A program made the position numbers and the translations under genes. Positions 35,771 through 45,143 of a DNA stretch of 64,000 bases are shown here, one piece after another (position 1 is the stretch's first letter; every line of letters starts with the position of its first letter). The notes under the pieces are model-generated. The model saw only the letters and a list, made by a program, of their open reading frames with translations. It made no database searches and had not been told where the DNA came from. This DNA is from Gemmatimonadota bacterium. Its GTDB lineage: Bacteria > Gemmatimonadota > Gemmatimonadetes > Longimicrobiales > Gaopeijiaceae. The stretch covers positions 37,025 through 101,024 of the forward strand of contig JBBEBG010000025.1 of assembly GCA_040882465.1 (NCBI GenBank). Reading direction: 5' to 3'.

Positions 35771-36532
35771 TCACAGCGAATGCCCTCCGTCCACCACGAT
35801 CGTCTGTCCGGTGACGAAGTCGTTCGCGGCGACGAGGGAGACGATCGTGCCGGCGCACTGCTCGGGCGTCGCGACGCCGCGCAGAGGGGCCGCCTTCGAG
35901 ACGGCCTCGATCATCTCCTCGTAGCGCTCCTCGCCGAGACCTCCGCGCATCCAGCGGCCTTCGATGAATCCCGGTGCGACGCAGTTCACGCGAATCTCGG
36001 GTCCGAGGACTCGGGCCAGCGACTTTGTCATCGTGATGATCGCGGCCTTTGACGCGGCATACGGAATGGACGAGCCGACTCCGCGGATCCCCGCGACGGA
36101 GGCGACGTTCACGACGGCCCCCGACCCGGCGGCGCGCATGTGCGGAACTGCCGCGCGAGTGCAATAAAAGGTCCCCTTCACATTGACCCGGAAGGTGTCT
36201 TCCCACGCCTCCTCGGTCACGTCGTCGAGACGGTCGTGGGGGATGAAGTGGGTGGCCCCCGCGTTGTTCACGAGGATGTGGAGGGCGTCGAAGGCCTCGA
36301 CCGCGGCCGCCACCAGAGCGCGGCATTGGCCGTCGTCACCCACATCGGCCTGAACGGCGATCGCTTCACCGCCTCCGGCCCGGATCGCGGCGACGACTTC
36401 CTCCGCGTCCTTCGCCGAACGCGCGTAGTTCACGACGACGTGGGCTCCGAGCTCCGCAAGGCGGTGCGCCGTCGCCCGGCCCACCCCCGCGGAAGACCCC
36501 GTCACGACGGCCACCTTTCCCCGGACGTCCAC
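35771..36532 (-). CDS. Short-chain dehydrogenase/reductase (FabG-like)
   Basis: The 253-residue SDR has TGSSAGVGRATAHRL, NNAG, NVASVAG and the catalytic YAASK, and it ends GQTIVVDGGHSL as in FabG-type enzymes. The N-x-N motif and cofactor region suggest an NADP(H) 3-oxoacyl or polyol reductase; specificity is not determined. The start is GTG 36532, and its ribosome site GGGAGG lies inside the terminal repeat of the adjoining mobile-like element (36533-36766), which fills the gap to the upstream metB. Confidence 0.9.
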   Translation of the reverse strand: MDVRGKVAVVTGSSAGVGRATAHRLAELGAHVVVNYARSAKDAEEVVAAIRAGGGEAIAVQADVGDDGQCRALVAAAVEAFDALHILVNNAGATHFIPHDRLDDVTEEAWEDTFRVNVKGTFYCTRAAVPHMRAAGSGAVVNVASVAGIRGVGSSIPYAASKAAIITMTKSLARVLGPEIRVNCVAPGFIEGRWMRGGLGEERYEEMIEAVSKAAPLRGVATPEQCAGTIVSLVAANDFVTGQTIVVDGGHSL

Positions 36533-36766
36533 CTAGAGTCCCCTCCCAGAAGTTCGTTGAGCACCGAGGGTGTGGAAGCGCCGCGCCGGCAAGGCGCGAC
36601 GACGAGGAGTAACAGGGCTACTTCGAGGAGGAGCAACGCTGCCGGGGCGGATGCGGCGGCGCACGAGCCGAGCGACCACAGGCGTTGGCACGACGTGAAC
36701 GGGTCTCCGCGAGACGACGGCACACAGTGCCGTCAATGCCAACGAGCTTCTGGGACGGGACACTAG
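36533..36766. repeat. CTAG-bounded inverted-repeat element, copy A
   Basis: The 234-bp segment begins and ends with CTAG. It has about 30-bp imperfect terminal inverted repeats (left from 36533, right ending 36766; shared core CCCAGAAG). It contains the block GCACCGAG...GGCAAGGCGC...GACGAGGA...GAGCAACGC...GGCGGATGC shared with copy B at 55849-56015, an internal hairpin AGTAAC-AGG-GCTACT (36608-36622), and an extra hairpin GACGGCAC-ACA-GTGCCGTC (36716-36734). It sits between the metB stop and the SDR start. Interpretation as a MITE-like element or structured RNA is inference. Confidence 0.8.
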
Positions 36767-37923
36767 ATCCCCTCGAGGGCTCTTTCGAGGTCGCCGAGGA
36801 GATCGTCCCCGTCCTCGATCCCGACCGAGAGCCTGACGAGCCCGTCGGTCACCCCGATCGCCTCTCGCTCGGCCTTGGGGACGGACCCATGGGTCATGAG
36901 CGCGGAGACCCCGATCAACGACTCGACCCCGCCGAGCGACTCCGCGAGGGCAAAAAGCTCGGTTCCCTCGACGAAGCGGCGCGCCCGATCGGCCGTTCCC
37001 AGATCCACGGTCACGACTCCTCCGAAGCCCGACATCTGACGAGCGGCCAACGCATGTTGGGGGTGCGACTCGAGTCCCGGATACAACGTCCGCTCCACGG
37101 CGGCGTGCGCCTCGAGGTAGCGGGCCACCTTCATCCCATTTTCGTTGTGGGCCCTCATGCGGAGGTGCAGCGTCTTCGTCCCGCGCAGGACGAGCCAGGC
37201 GTCGAGCGGACCCGGAATCGGGCCGGTCGTGTTGCGGAGCTGTCCGAGATCTGCCGCGAGATCGTCGTCGGCGACCACGAGGGCCCCCCCGACGATGTCC
37301 GAATGGCCTCCGAGGTACTTCGAGGTCGAGTGTGCGACGATGTGGACCCCGTGCGCGAGGGGGCGCTGATTGAAGGGAGTCGCGAAGGTGTTGTCCACGA
37401 CGAGCCGGGCGTCCGCCGCCCGTGCGATTTCGCTCATTGCCGCGAGGTCGCAGATCCCCATCGTCGGATTCGTGGGGGTCTCCATCATGAGGAGCTTGGT
37501 CTTTGGGCGCAGCGCGGCCCGCACCGCCCCGAGGTCCCGCCCGTCCACAAAGGTGAAATTGATTCCAAAGCGGGAATAAACGCTTCGCGCCATGCGCGTC
37601 GTTCCCGCGTATGCGGCTTCCTCGCACACGACGTGGTCCCCCGCGGAAAGTGACTTCAGGACGCACTCGATCGCGGCGACACCGCTCGAGAACGCCAGCG
37701 CGTGTGTCCCGCCTTCGAGCGAGGCGAGATTCCTCTCGAGTGCCTCGCGCGTCGGGTTCTGGCCGCGGGAGTATACCCAGCCGAGGTGTTTCCCCAGCTC
37801 GGGCTGGACGTACGTGGAGGTCTGATAGATCGGCGGCATCACGGCGCCGGTCGTGGGATCGGGGGCCTGTCCTCCGTGGACCGCGCGCGTTCCGAACCCG
37901 CGCTCGGGGGATGGCGTCTTCAT
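36763..37923 (-). CDS. metB: Cystathionine gamma-synthase/lyase-family PLP enzyme
   Basis: The 386-residue protein is a Cys/Met metabolism PLP enzyme: YSRGQNPTREALERNLASLE, SGVAAIECVL, D177 in VVDNTFATPF, and PLP lysine K202 in HSTSKYLGGHSD. It ends RLSVGIEDGDDLLGDLERAL. It catalyses gamma-replacement or elimination between homoserine esters, cysteine and cystathionine; the sequence alone cannot separate synthase from lyase. ATG 37923 is used because the N-terminal MKTPSPERGFGTRAVHGGQ matches the family. Its TAG stop is formed by the CTAG end of the repeat element. It is divergent from glmM. Confidence 0.88.
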   Translation of the reverse strand: MKTPSPERGFGTRAVHGGQAPDPTTGAVMPPIYQTSTYVQPELGKHLGWVYSRGQNPTREALERNLASLEGGTHALAFSSGVAAIECVLKSLSAGDHVVCEEAAYAGTTRMARSVYSRFGINFTFVDGRDLGAVRAALRPKTKLLMMETPTNPTMGICDLAAMSEIARAADARLVVDNTFATPFNQRPLAHGVHIVAHSTSKYLGGHSDIVGGALVVADDDLAADLGQLRNTTGPIPGPLDAWLVLRGTKTLHLRMRAHNENGMKVARYLEAHAAVERTLYPGLESHPQHALAARQMSGFGGVVTVDLGTADRARRFVEGTELFALAESLGGVESLIGVSALMTHGSVPKAEREAIGVTDGLVRLSVGIEDGDDLLGDLERALEGI

Positions 37924-38041
37924 GGCGGATTCACAGGGCTCCAGCGGGACAAGGGCGCCGTTGACACTCGATTCCACTCCAGTGAAGCTTCGGAGTTCCC
38001 CCAAGCACGATCCCTTCCCCTGGCACACAAAGGCGTCGATC

Positions 38042-39421
38042 ATGCCGCTGGCGCTGCCCCCCGACCTGATGGTGAGCGTTTCAGGCTTCCGGGGGAAAGT
38101 CGGAAGCTGCCTGACTCCGGAGCTCATCACCTCCCTCGCGGCCGGCTTCGGCCTTTTCCTCCGCGAGGAGGGTGCGGGAAGGACCGTCTACCTCGGCCGA
38201 GACTCGCGCACCTCCGGGAGGATGTACGCGGACGCCGCACGCGCCGGTCTCCTCTCCGTCGGCGGCGATGTCGTGGATCTCGGGATCGTCCCGACGCCGA
38301 CCCTCCTCCTCGCCGCCGAAGAGGCCGGAGCGGCGGGGGCGCTCGGCGTCACCGCCAGTCACAACCCGTCCGAGTGGAACGCGCTCAAGTTCGCGGGGGG
38401 GGACGGCGTCTTTCTCGATCCGGGCCGGATGGGACGCTTTCAGGAGTCTCTCCGCGCCGAGTCCTTTCCCCGCGCGACCTGGGACACGCTCGGAACCGCG
38501 GTCGAGGACGACGGCGCGATCGCCCGCCACATCGAGCGTATCCTCGCGCTTCCTTTCCTCGACCTGGTCGGGCTGCGGGCGCGTGCCTTCCACGTCGCGG
38601 TGGATTGCGTTCACGGCGCCGGCGGGCGTGTCATTCCGACGCTACTCGAGACGCTCGGGTGCAGGGTGACCGGAATCGGGCTCGAGACGGATGGGCATTT
38701 CCCCCGAGATCCGGAGCCCACCTCGGCGAACCTGGGAGATCTCGGGAAGCTGGTCCGAGAGTCGGGCGCGGAACTCGGATTCGCCGTGGATCCCGACGTG
38801 GACCGCCTTTCTCTCGTGGATGGGGACGGGGCGCCTCTCGGGGAGGAGCTGACCCTCGCCCTCTGCGCGGCGACGGTCCTGGCCCGGCAGACGGGGCCAG
38901 TCGTCACGAATCTCTCGACCTCGCGGGTGATCGAGGATGTGGCGGACCATTTCGGGGTCTCGGTCATGCGGACCCCGGTGGGAGAGATCAACGTCGCCCG
39001 CCGCATGCAGAAGGAGGGCGCGGTCGTGGGGGGGGAAGGAAACGGCGGCGTGATCCTTCCCGCGCTCCACCTGACCCGCGATGCTCCTCTGGGATGCGCA
39101 CTCGTCCTCCAGCATCTCCTCGACGAGGGACACACGTTGCGCGAGGCCGCCGATCGTTGGCCGGGGTACACGATCGTCAAGGAAAAGCTGGACTTCCCGC
39201 GGGATAAAATCGCCGAGGCGTACCACTCCCTGATGCAGGGGCTGCCCGAGGGCGGAGTTTCCAATCAGGATGACGGATTTCGGGTGGATTGGGCAGGCCG
39301 GGGCGAATGGCTCCACGTCCGGCCATCAGGGACAGAACCGGTGGTCCGCCTGATCGCTGAGGCGCGGGACGGGACGAGGGCGTCGGAGTTGATTAAGCTG
39401 GCCCGAGACTTGCTAGGATAA
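38042..39421 (+). CDS. glmM: Phosphoglucosamine mutase-like alpha-D-phosphohexomutase
   Basis: The 459-residue protein has the phosphohexomutase layout: SGFRGKVG near the start, phospho-serine loop TASHNPSEWN with S106, metal loop DPDVDRLSLVD, sugar-binding GGEGNGGV and the phosphate-binding loop RPSGTEPVVR. It interconverts glucosamine-6-P and glucosamine-1-P, the step after GlmS, whose gene follows at 39529; phosphomannomutase activity is the alternative. ATG 38042 is chosen because homology begins a few residues later. An 11-base tandem repeat begins at its stop. Confidence 0.88.
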   Translation: MPLALPPDLMVSVSGFRGKVGSCLTPELITSLAAGFGLFLREEGAGRTVYLGRDSRTSGRMYADAARAGLLSVGGDVVDLGIVPTPTLLLAAEEAGAAGALGVTASHNPSEWNALKFAGGDGVFLDPGRMGRFQESLRAESFPRATWDTLGTAVEDDGAIARHIERILALPFLDLVGLRARAFHVAVDCVHGAGGRVIPTLLETLGCRVTGIGLETDGHFPRDPEPTSANLGDLGKLVRESGAELGFAVDPDVDRLSLVDGDGAPLGEELTLALCAATVLARQTGPVVTNLSTSRVIEDVADHFGVSVMRTPVGEINVARRMQKEGAVVGGEGNGGVILPALHLTRDAPLGCALVLQHLLDEGHTLREAADRWPGYTIVKEKLDFPRDKIAEAYHSLMQGLPEGGVSNQDDGFRVDWAGRGEWLHVRPSGTEPVVRLIAEARDGTRASELIKLARDLLG

Positions 39422-39440
39422 TGCCGGGGTAATGCCGGGG
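39419..39440. repeat. Tandem 11-bp duplication at the glmM stop
   Basis: TAATGCCGGGG is repeated (39419-39429, 39430-39440), and its first TAA is the glmM stop codon. It leaves a second in-line TAA. It looks like a replication-slippage duplication. Confidence 0.9.
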
Positions 39441-39528
39441 TGCGGATCGGCCCGCCCCTCGAGGGGCGGACTGGCTCCGCCGTCAGAGGGACCAGACGCG
39501 CCAGAGTCGTCGAAACCGGAAGCGGCAT

Positions 39529-41367
39529 ATGTGCGGAATTGTTGGTTACGTGGGCTCGAAAAGCGCTGTCCCCATCCTCCTGGACGGGCTCCGGCGGCTC
39601 GAGTATCGCGGTTACGACTCGGCGGGCGTCAGCGTGATGGGACCCGACGGGGTCCTCCGGACCGTCAAGGCCGCCGGGAAGCTCGCGGAGCTTGAGCGGA
39701 TCCTCAAGACGAATCCGGTCGCAGGGACCTGCGGGATCGGCCACACTCGTTGGGCCACGCACGGCTCTCCCACCGAACGCAACGCCCATCCCCATCTCTC
39801 GGCTACCGGCGACATCGCTCTCGTCCACAACGGGATCATCGAAAATTCGGGCGCCCTGCGGGCGCGTCTCGAGGCCGAAGGGGTCGTCTTCCGGAGCGAG
39901 ACGGACACCGAAGTCCTCGTCCACCTCATCGACCGACTCTGGCCCGCGGGCGGCCATCTCGAAGACGCGGTCGCGGCCGCCCTGGAGCAGGTGATCGGCG
40001 CGTACGGAATCGCGGTGATCAGCTCCCGCGATCCCAACAAGATCGTCGCGGCCCGCCACGGCTCGCCCCTCCTTCTCGGAGTCGGAACAAATGGCGAGGT
40101 CCTCGTGGGCTCCGACGCGGCCGCCCTCATCGCCCACACGCGTCACGTGGTTTATCTCGACGACGGCGACTACGCGGCGATCACGCCGGACGGATACCAG
40201 GCCGTACACATTCACCAGGGCCCGGTGAGCCGGCAGGTTCATGAGGTGACGTGGGATCTCGGCGCGATCGAGAAGTCCGGGTACGAACACTTCATGCTCA
40301 AGGAGATCTTCGAGCAGCCCCGGACTCTGGAAGACGTGATGCGGGGCCGGCTCCTCGAAGAAGAGGGCTCCGCCCGTCTCGGTGGGGTCACCATCTCCGA
40401 CCGAGACCTCCTCACCGTGGAGCGGATCGTGATCACCGCGTGTGGCACGTCGTGGCACTCGGCGCTGATCGGCGAATACATGCTGGAAGAGCTCGCGCGG
40501 ATCCCGACGAAAGTCGAATACGCTTCGGAGTTTCGGTACAAGAACCCGGTCGTGGACCGGAACACGCTCGTCATCGCGATCAGCCAGTCGGGGGAAACCG
40601 CCGACACGCTGGCCGCGCTCCGGGAGGCTCGGCGGCGCGGAGCGCGCGTCATGGGGATCGTGAACGCGGTCGGATCCACGATCGCGCGGGAGACGGACTT
40701 CGGGATCTATCTCCACGCGGGTCCCGAGATCGGGGTCGCCTCGACGAAGGCTTTCACCAGCCAGGTCGCCGCGCTCGCGTTATTCACTCTCTATCTGGCC
40801 CGCCGTCGCGATCTTTCCATTCTCGAGGGGAGAAAGCTGGTGAAGGCGCTTCGGGATCTCCCCGAGCAGGTGGCGCGCATCCTCAGGGGGAGCGACGAGA
40901 TCCGCAACCTCGCGGAACTCTACCGGGACGCCCCGAACTTTCTCTATCTGGGACGCGGTTACCAGTTCCCCGTTGCCCTCGAGGGCGCTCTGAAGCTTAA
41001 GGAAGTAAGTTACATCCACGCAGAAGGTTACCCTGCCGCGGAAATGAAGCACGGACCCATCGCGCTCATTGACGAGCACATGCCTGTGGTTGTCCTCGCG
41101 CCGAAGGACTCCGTGTACAGCAAGATCCTTTCGAACATCGAAGAGGTGAAGGCGCGCGCCGGCCAGGTGATCGCGGTCGTCAACAACGGCGCCGCGGAGC
41201 TCCAGGGCAAGGTGGATCACTTCCTGAGCGTCCCCGAAACTCACCCCGCGCTCCTCCCGATCCTTACCGTGATCCCGCTCCAGCTCCTTGCGTATCACAT
41301 CGCGGTGCTGAGGGGATGCGACGTGGATCAACCGAGAAACCTGGCGAAGTCGGTGACGGTCGAGTGA
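39529..41367 (+). CDS. glmS: Glucosamine-6-phosphate synthase (isomerizing)
   Basis: The 612-residue enzyme makes glucosamine-6-P from fructose-6-P and glutamine. It starts MCGIVGYVG with the nucleophilic Cys, then EYRGYDSAGV and the glutaminase site CGIGHTRWATHG. It has two SIS isomerase domains (ISQSGETADT; STKAFTSQVA) and ends LRGCDVDQPRNLAKSVTVE with the universal SVTVE tail. Length is full. It pairs with the neighbouring glmM for UDP-GlcNAc supply to peptidoglycan and lipopolysaccharide. No glmS ribozyme is visible upstream. Confidence 0.97.
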   Translation: MCGIVGYVGSKSAVPILLDGLRRLEYRGYDSAGVSVMGPDGVLRTVKAAGKLAELERILKTNPVAGTCGIGHTRWATHGSPTERNAHPHLSATGDIALVHNGIIENSGALRARLEAEGVVFRSETDTEVLVHLIDRLWPAGGHLEDAVAAALEQVIGAYGIAVISSRDPNKIVAARHGSPLLLGVGTNGEVLVGSDAAALIAHTRHVVYLDDGDYAAITPDGYQAVHIHQGPVSRQVHEVTWDLGAIEKSGYEHFMLKEIFEQPRTLEDVMRGRLLEEEGSARLGGVTISDRDLLTVERIVITACGTSWHSALIGEYMLEELARIPTKVEYASEFRYKNPVVDRNTLVIAISQSGETADTLAALREARRRGARVMGIVNAVGSTIARETDFGIYLHAGPEIGVASTKAFTSQVAALALFTLYLARRRDLSILEGRKLVKALRDLPEQVARILRGSDEIRNLAELYRDAPNFLYLGRGYQFPVALEGALKLKEVSYIHAEGYPAAEMKHGPIALIDEHMPVVVLAPKDSVYSKILSNIEEVKARAGQVIAVVNNGAAELQGKVDHFLSVPETHPALLPILTVIPLQLLAYHIAVLRGCDVDQPRNLAKSVTVE

Positions 41368-41394
41368 TGGGATGCCGCCAGGGGTGAGCATGCG

Positions 41395-41847
41395 ATGAGG
41401 GTCGTACTCCAGAGGGTGACGGAGGCCTCCGTCTCCGTGGACGGCAAGGTCGTCGGATCCACGGGGCGAGGCCTCCTCCTCTTGGTGGGATTCTTATCAG
41501 GGGACGGCGAAGAGGAGCTCGCCTGGATGGCGCGAAAGATTCTCGAGCTCCGCATCTTTCCCGACGACGAAGGAAAGATGAACCGCTCCCTCGCGGAAAA
41601 TGGAGGGGGGATCCTCGTCGTCAGCCAGTTCACCCTCTACGGCGATGCGCGGAAAGGAAGGCGTCCCTCCTTCGTACGTGCGGCCCCTCCCGAGATCGCC
41701 ATCCCGCTGTACCGGCGTTTCGTGGCGCTCCTGCGCGAGTCGGCGCCCGGGACCGTGAGCGAAGGGGAGTTCGGGGCGATGATGGAGGTCTCGCTCGTGA
41801 ACGACGGACCCGTCACCCTCGTTCTCGAAAAAGAGGCGGAAGGATGA
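41395..41847 (+). CDS. dtd: D-aminoacyl-tRNA deacylase
   Basis: The 150-residue protein is Dtd: it begins [20 protein letters not shown] and has the catalytic SQFTLYGD and the NDGPVTL motif that binds the 3' adenosine. It removes D-amino acids (and glycine from tRNA-Ala) from mischarged tRNA in the cytoplasm. It lies 27 bases after glmS and overlaps maf by four bases, consistent with a housekeeping run. Confidence 0.96.
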   Translation: MRVVLQRVTEASVSVDGKVVGSTGRGLLLLVGFLSGDGEEELAWMARKILELRIFPDDEGKMNRSLAENGGGILVVSQFTLYGDARKGRRPSFVRAAPPEIAIPLYRRFVALLRESAPGTVSEGEFGAMMEVSLVNDGPVTLVLEKEAEG

Positions 41848-42449
41848 CCCTCGTGCTCGCCTCGGCCTCGCCCCGGCGGGCGGAGATTCTCCGGACCCTC
41901 GGCTTCATATTCCAGGTAGCTCCATCGGATGCGGACGAGACGGTGCTCTCCGGTGAGTCACCCGGTGCGCATGCGGAGCGGTTGGCTCGGACAAAAGCCG
42001 AGTCGGCGGCGCGCCGGTACGCTGCGGCCCACGTGCTCGCCGGCGACACCGTGGTCACCCTGGACGGGGAGATTCTCGGAAAACCCCGTGACGATGACGA
42101 CGCGGTCCGGATGCTCCTCCGCCTCCAGGGCCGGTCCCACGACGTTGTTTCCGCACTCGCCCTCGGTCTCCCTCCGGGGGAGGGAAGCCTGGGCCGGCGG
42201 ACCCTCGCGGGCATCGAAGTGACCGCGGTCAACTTTCGCCCCTTCGGGCGTGCCTTCGCCGAGGCGTACGTGGCCACGGGGGAGCCGCTCGACAAAGCCG
42301 GCGCGTACGGGATCCAGGGAATGGGGGCTGCGCTCGTGGAGCGAATCCAGGGCGACTACACCGCCGTGGTGGGGCTTCCCGTCCCCCTCCTTCTCCGCCT
42401 GATGGAGCAGGGGGGGCTTCCGTACCGGTTCGGCGCCGTCGGGGACTGA
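41844..42449 (+). CDS. maf: Maf/YhdE-like nucleotide pyrophosphatase
   Basis: The 201-residue protein has Maf signature [12 protein letters not shown] at the start, then [18 protein letters not shown] and GSHD-type [10 protein letters not shown]. It hydrolyses non-canonical or bulk nucleoside triphosphates (dTTP/UTP in YhdE-type) and has been linked to septum control. The ATG overlaps the dtd stop by four bases. The D in [11 protein letters not shown] is the usual YhdE family region. Length is normal. Confidence 0.93.
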   Translation: MTLVLASASPRRAEILRTLGFIFQVAPSDADETVLSGESPGAHAERLARTKAESAARRYAAAHVLAGDTVVTLDGEILGKPRDDDDAVRMLLRLQGRSHDVVSALALGLPPGEGSLGRRTLAGIEVTAVNFRPFGRAFAEAYVATGEPLDKAGAYGIQGMGAALVERIQGDYTAVVGLPVPLLLRLMEQGGLPYRFGAVGD

Positions 42450-42600
42450 GTCCCGGACACCCGCCGGGGACGAGACCCCGCTTGGGGGCGGGAATCTCCG
42501 CGGCGGCACGCGACGCCAAGGGGCTCCCTTCGGATCTTTCGTCCCTGCGTGGGGAAATACTATGTTGTGGGTGTGCGCTGACTTCTTTCCGGAGCATCCC

Positions 42601-43110
42601 ATGCGGAAGGATCGCAGGTTTTTCGTCGGTCTGATCGGGGTGGCCGCCGTCGTCATCTATCTGGTGTGGACGGGGATCGCTGCGACCATGACCTATGCCG
42701 TGACCCCCGCCGAGCTCTTCGCGAACCTCGAATTGAATCCGGAGGACTCCGGCCGGGGAATCCGTGTGAGCGGCCACGTCCTTCCGGGGAGCCATTCGCA
42801 GGCTTCCGGAGAGCTGAAGCACCAGTTCATCGTCGTGGATCCCACCGACGAATCGATCCGGATCGTCGTGGAGTTTCCTCACCCGCTTCCCGACACCTTT
42901 TCAGACGACCAGGCGATGCTGACCGAAGTCGTGATGGAAGGGCGGTTGCGCGAAGACGGGATCTTCGAGGCGACTGAAGTCCTGACCAAGTGTGGGAGCC
43001 GCTACGAAGCCGTTCCCGAAGCGCCTGGTTCCGAGGTGCCTTCGGCCGGGTCTCCCGGCGCGTTGCCGGACCAACGGATTGCCTCGACTGAGGGAAAGGT
43101 GGACGGGTGA
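42601..43110 (+). CDS. ccmE: CcmE haem chaperone with Cys in place of the haem-binding His
   Basis: This 169-residue periplasmic haem chaperone of System I has one N-terminal membrane segment (residues 7-30) and the beta-barrel core (GRGIRVSGHVLPGS, EVVMEGRL). The usual haem site HxxxY reads CGSRY here, with C131 and Y135 and the preceding VLTK conserved. The His is thus Cys, as in the natural CxxxY variants described in Desulfovibrio. It covalently receives haem from CcmABCD and gives it to CcmF. Start ATG 42601 follows a GGAG site. It is the first gene of the ccm operon. Confidence 0.92.
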   Translation: MRKDRRFFVGLIGVAAVVIYLVWTGIAATMTYAVTPAELFANLELNPEDSGRGIRVSGHVLPGSHSQASGELKHQFIVVDPTDESIRIVVEFPHPLPDTFSDDQAMLTEVVMEGRLREDGIFEATEVLTKCGSRYEAVPEAPGSEVPSAGSPGALPDQRIASTEGKVDG

Positions 43111-45143
43111 TCCCCGAGCTGGGCGAATTCGCACTCTGGATCGCCCTGCCCATCGCACTCTGGGGAAGCGTCCTCGCCTTCCTCGGAGGGAAGAGTTCCC
43201 GCGGCGACCTGGTCCTCTCCGGCGAACGCAGCACCTACGCCGTCTTCTTCCTCATCGCGCTGGCCTCGGCCGGGATCATCACGGCCTTTCTGCAAGACCG
43301 CTTCGAGTACGCATACGTCTATAACTATTCGAGTCGGAACCTCATGACCTATTTCAAGGTCGCGGGGCTCTGGGCGGGGCAGGACGGCTCCATCATCTTC
43401 TGGGCGCTGAACCTCGCCCTCTTCTCGTCGATCGCGGTCTGGGTCAACCGGAAGAAGAACCGAGAGCTGATGCCGTACGTAAACGGCATCCTCCTCGCGG
43501 TGATCTCCTTTTTTCTCGTGCTCGGGATCTTCGTCACCTCGCCCTTCGAGCAGCTCGGGTTCACCCCGGCGGATGGGCGTGGGCTGAACGTGCAGCTCCA
43601 GAACTACTGGATGACGATCCACCCCCCGACGCTCTACCTGGGGTTCACCTCCTTCACCGTCCCCTTCGCCTTCGGGATGTCCGCGCTCCTCACCGGGAGA
43701 CTGGACGCGCGCTGGATCCAGCTCACCCGAAAGTGGGTGCTGACGAGCTGGCTCTTCCTCGCCCTGGGGATCATCTTCGGAATGCGGTGGGCCTACGAGG
43801 AGCTGGGATGGGGCGGATACTGGTTTTGGGACCCCGTCGAAAACGCCTCGCTCCTCCCCTGGCTGGTGGCGACGGCCTTCCTCCACTCCGTGATGATCCA
43901 GGAAAATCGAGGGATGCTGAAGGTGTGGAACATGGGACTCGTGCTCCTCACCTACCTCATGACGATCTTCGCGACCTTCCTCACGCGGTCGGGGCTGATC
44001 GAGTCGGTGCACTCCTTCGCGCAGAACATCACGATCGCCTGGATCTTCCTCGGGTTCATGGGGCTGGTGGGCGGCGTCGGGCTCATCCTCATTCTCTGGC
44101 GGCTCCCCCTCCTCCAGAGCGAGCGCCAATTCGAGTCCCTCGTCTCGAGGGAGGCGGCGTTCCTCCTGAACAACCTCGTCCTCCTCGGGATCGCCTTCGC
44201 GGTCATCTGGGGAATGATGTTTCCCCTGATCACCGAGGGTTTCGCGGAGTTCCGCGTGGCGATCGGTGCCCCATTTTTCAACCGTGTGAACATCCCGATC
44301 GGTCTCGCCCTGCTCGCGCTCATGGGGATCGGCCCGGTCATCGCCTGGCGTAAGGCGAGCGTGCGAAACCTCCAGCGCAACTTCGTCCTTCCGCTGGGAG
44401 TGGGAGTGGGCATCGGAGCGATCCTGTTCGCGATGGGCGTCCGGCACGCCTATGCCCTCCTCACCTTCGCGATCGGCACCTTCGTCCTCGCGATTATCGC
44501 GATCGAGTTCGTGAAGGGGACGCGGGCACGCGCGCGCATCGAGGAGGAGGGGATGGGAACGGCCTTCGTGCACCTCGTGAGGCGGAATCGCCAGCGGTGG
44601 GGCGGTTACATCGTGCACGTCGGCGTGGTCGTGATGTTCATGGGCTTCGCGGGTACCGCCTACGACGAGGAGGTCACGCAGAACCTGGCTCCCGGAGAGA
44701 CGCTCACGATCGCCTCCGCAATGGGGCACGAGTATGCGCTGGTCTACCAGGGGCTCTCGACGCACCGCGCTCCGAACATGGATCAGATCGTCGCACTCTT
44801 CTCGGTGAGCCGCGACGGGCGCGATCTCGGATCCATGACGTCGGAGATCCAACTCGTCCGGGCGCCGCCGCAGAGGACGACGCAGGTCGGGATCGAACAC
44901 TTCCTCCTCGAGGACCTCTACGTGATCGTCGCGGAAGTTTCGGAAAATGCGGCGAGTCTTTTCGACCTGAACGACGCCGCGCTCCAGCGCGCGACCTTCC
45001 GGGTCCTCGTGAATCCCCTCGTCCCCTGGATCTGGTACGGGGGCCTCATCCTCGTCGTGGGAACCCTGATTGCGCTCTGGCCTGGCGCCGGGGTCCCCAC
45101 GAGGCGTATCGCTCCAGCCCCCGTGCCCGCCGCGGTGGGATGA
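43107..45143 (+). CDS. ccmF: CcmF, haem lyase subunit
   Basis: This 678-residue polytopic membrane protein has the WWD-type haem-handling loop WGGYWFWDPVENASLLPWL and multiple membrane helices, and ends with a periplasmic domain and a final helix. With its partners, CcmF ligates haem from CcmE onto CxxCH motifs in exported apocytochromes. It starts at GTG 43107, overlapping the ccmE stop by four bases, and overlaps the next gene by four. In this operon it lacks an adjacent CcmH. Confidence 0.95.
   Translation: MIPELGEFALWIALPIALWGSVLAFLGGKSSRGDLVLSGERSTYAVFFLIALASAGIITAFLQDRFEYAYVYNYSSRNLMTYFKVAGLWAGQDGSIIFWALNLALFSSIAVWVNRKKNRELMPYVNGILLAVISFFLVLGIFVTSPFEQLGFTPADGRGLNVQLQNYWMTIHPPTLYLGFTSFTVPFAFGMSALLTGRLDARWIQLTRKWVLTSWLFLALGIIFGMRWAYEELGWGGYWFWDPVENASLLPWLVATAFLHSVMIQENRGMLKVWNMGLVLLTYLMTIFATFLTRSGLIESVHSFAQNITIAWIFLGFMGLVGGVGLILILWRLPLLQSERQFESLVSREAAFLLNNLVLLGIAFAVIWGMMFPLITEGFAEFRVAIGAPFFNRVNIPIGLALLALMGIGPVIAWRKASVRNLQRNFVLPLGVGVGIGAILFAMGVRHAYALLTFAIGTFVLAIIAIEFVKGTRARARIEEEGMGTAFVHLVRRNRQRWGGYIVHVGVVVMFMGFAGTAYDEEVTQNLAPGETLTIASAMGHEYALVYQGLSTHRAPNMDQIVALFSVSRDGRDLGSMTSEIQLVRAPPQRTTQVGIEHFLLEDLYVIVAEVSENAASLFDLNDAALQRATFRVLVNPLVPWIWYGGLILVVGTLIALWPGAGVPTRRIAPAPVPAAVG

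Noticed and set aside
39422..39528. Possible glmS ribozyme upstream of glmS
   Set aside because: The gap is short (107 bases) and shows only the 11-bp duplication; I see none of the glmS ribozyme core pairing.
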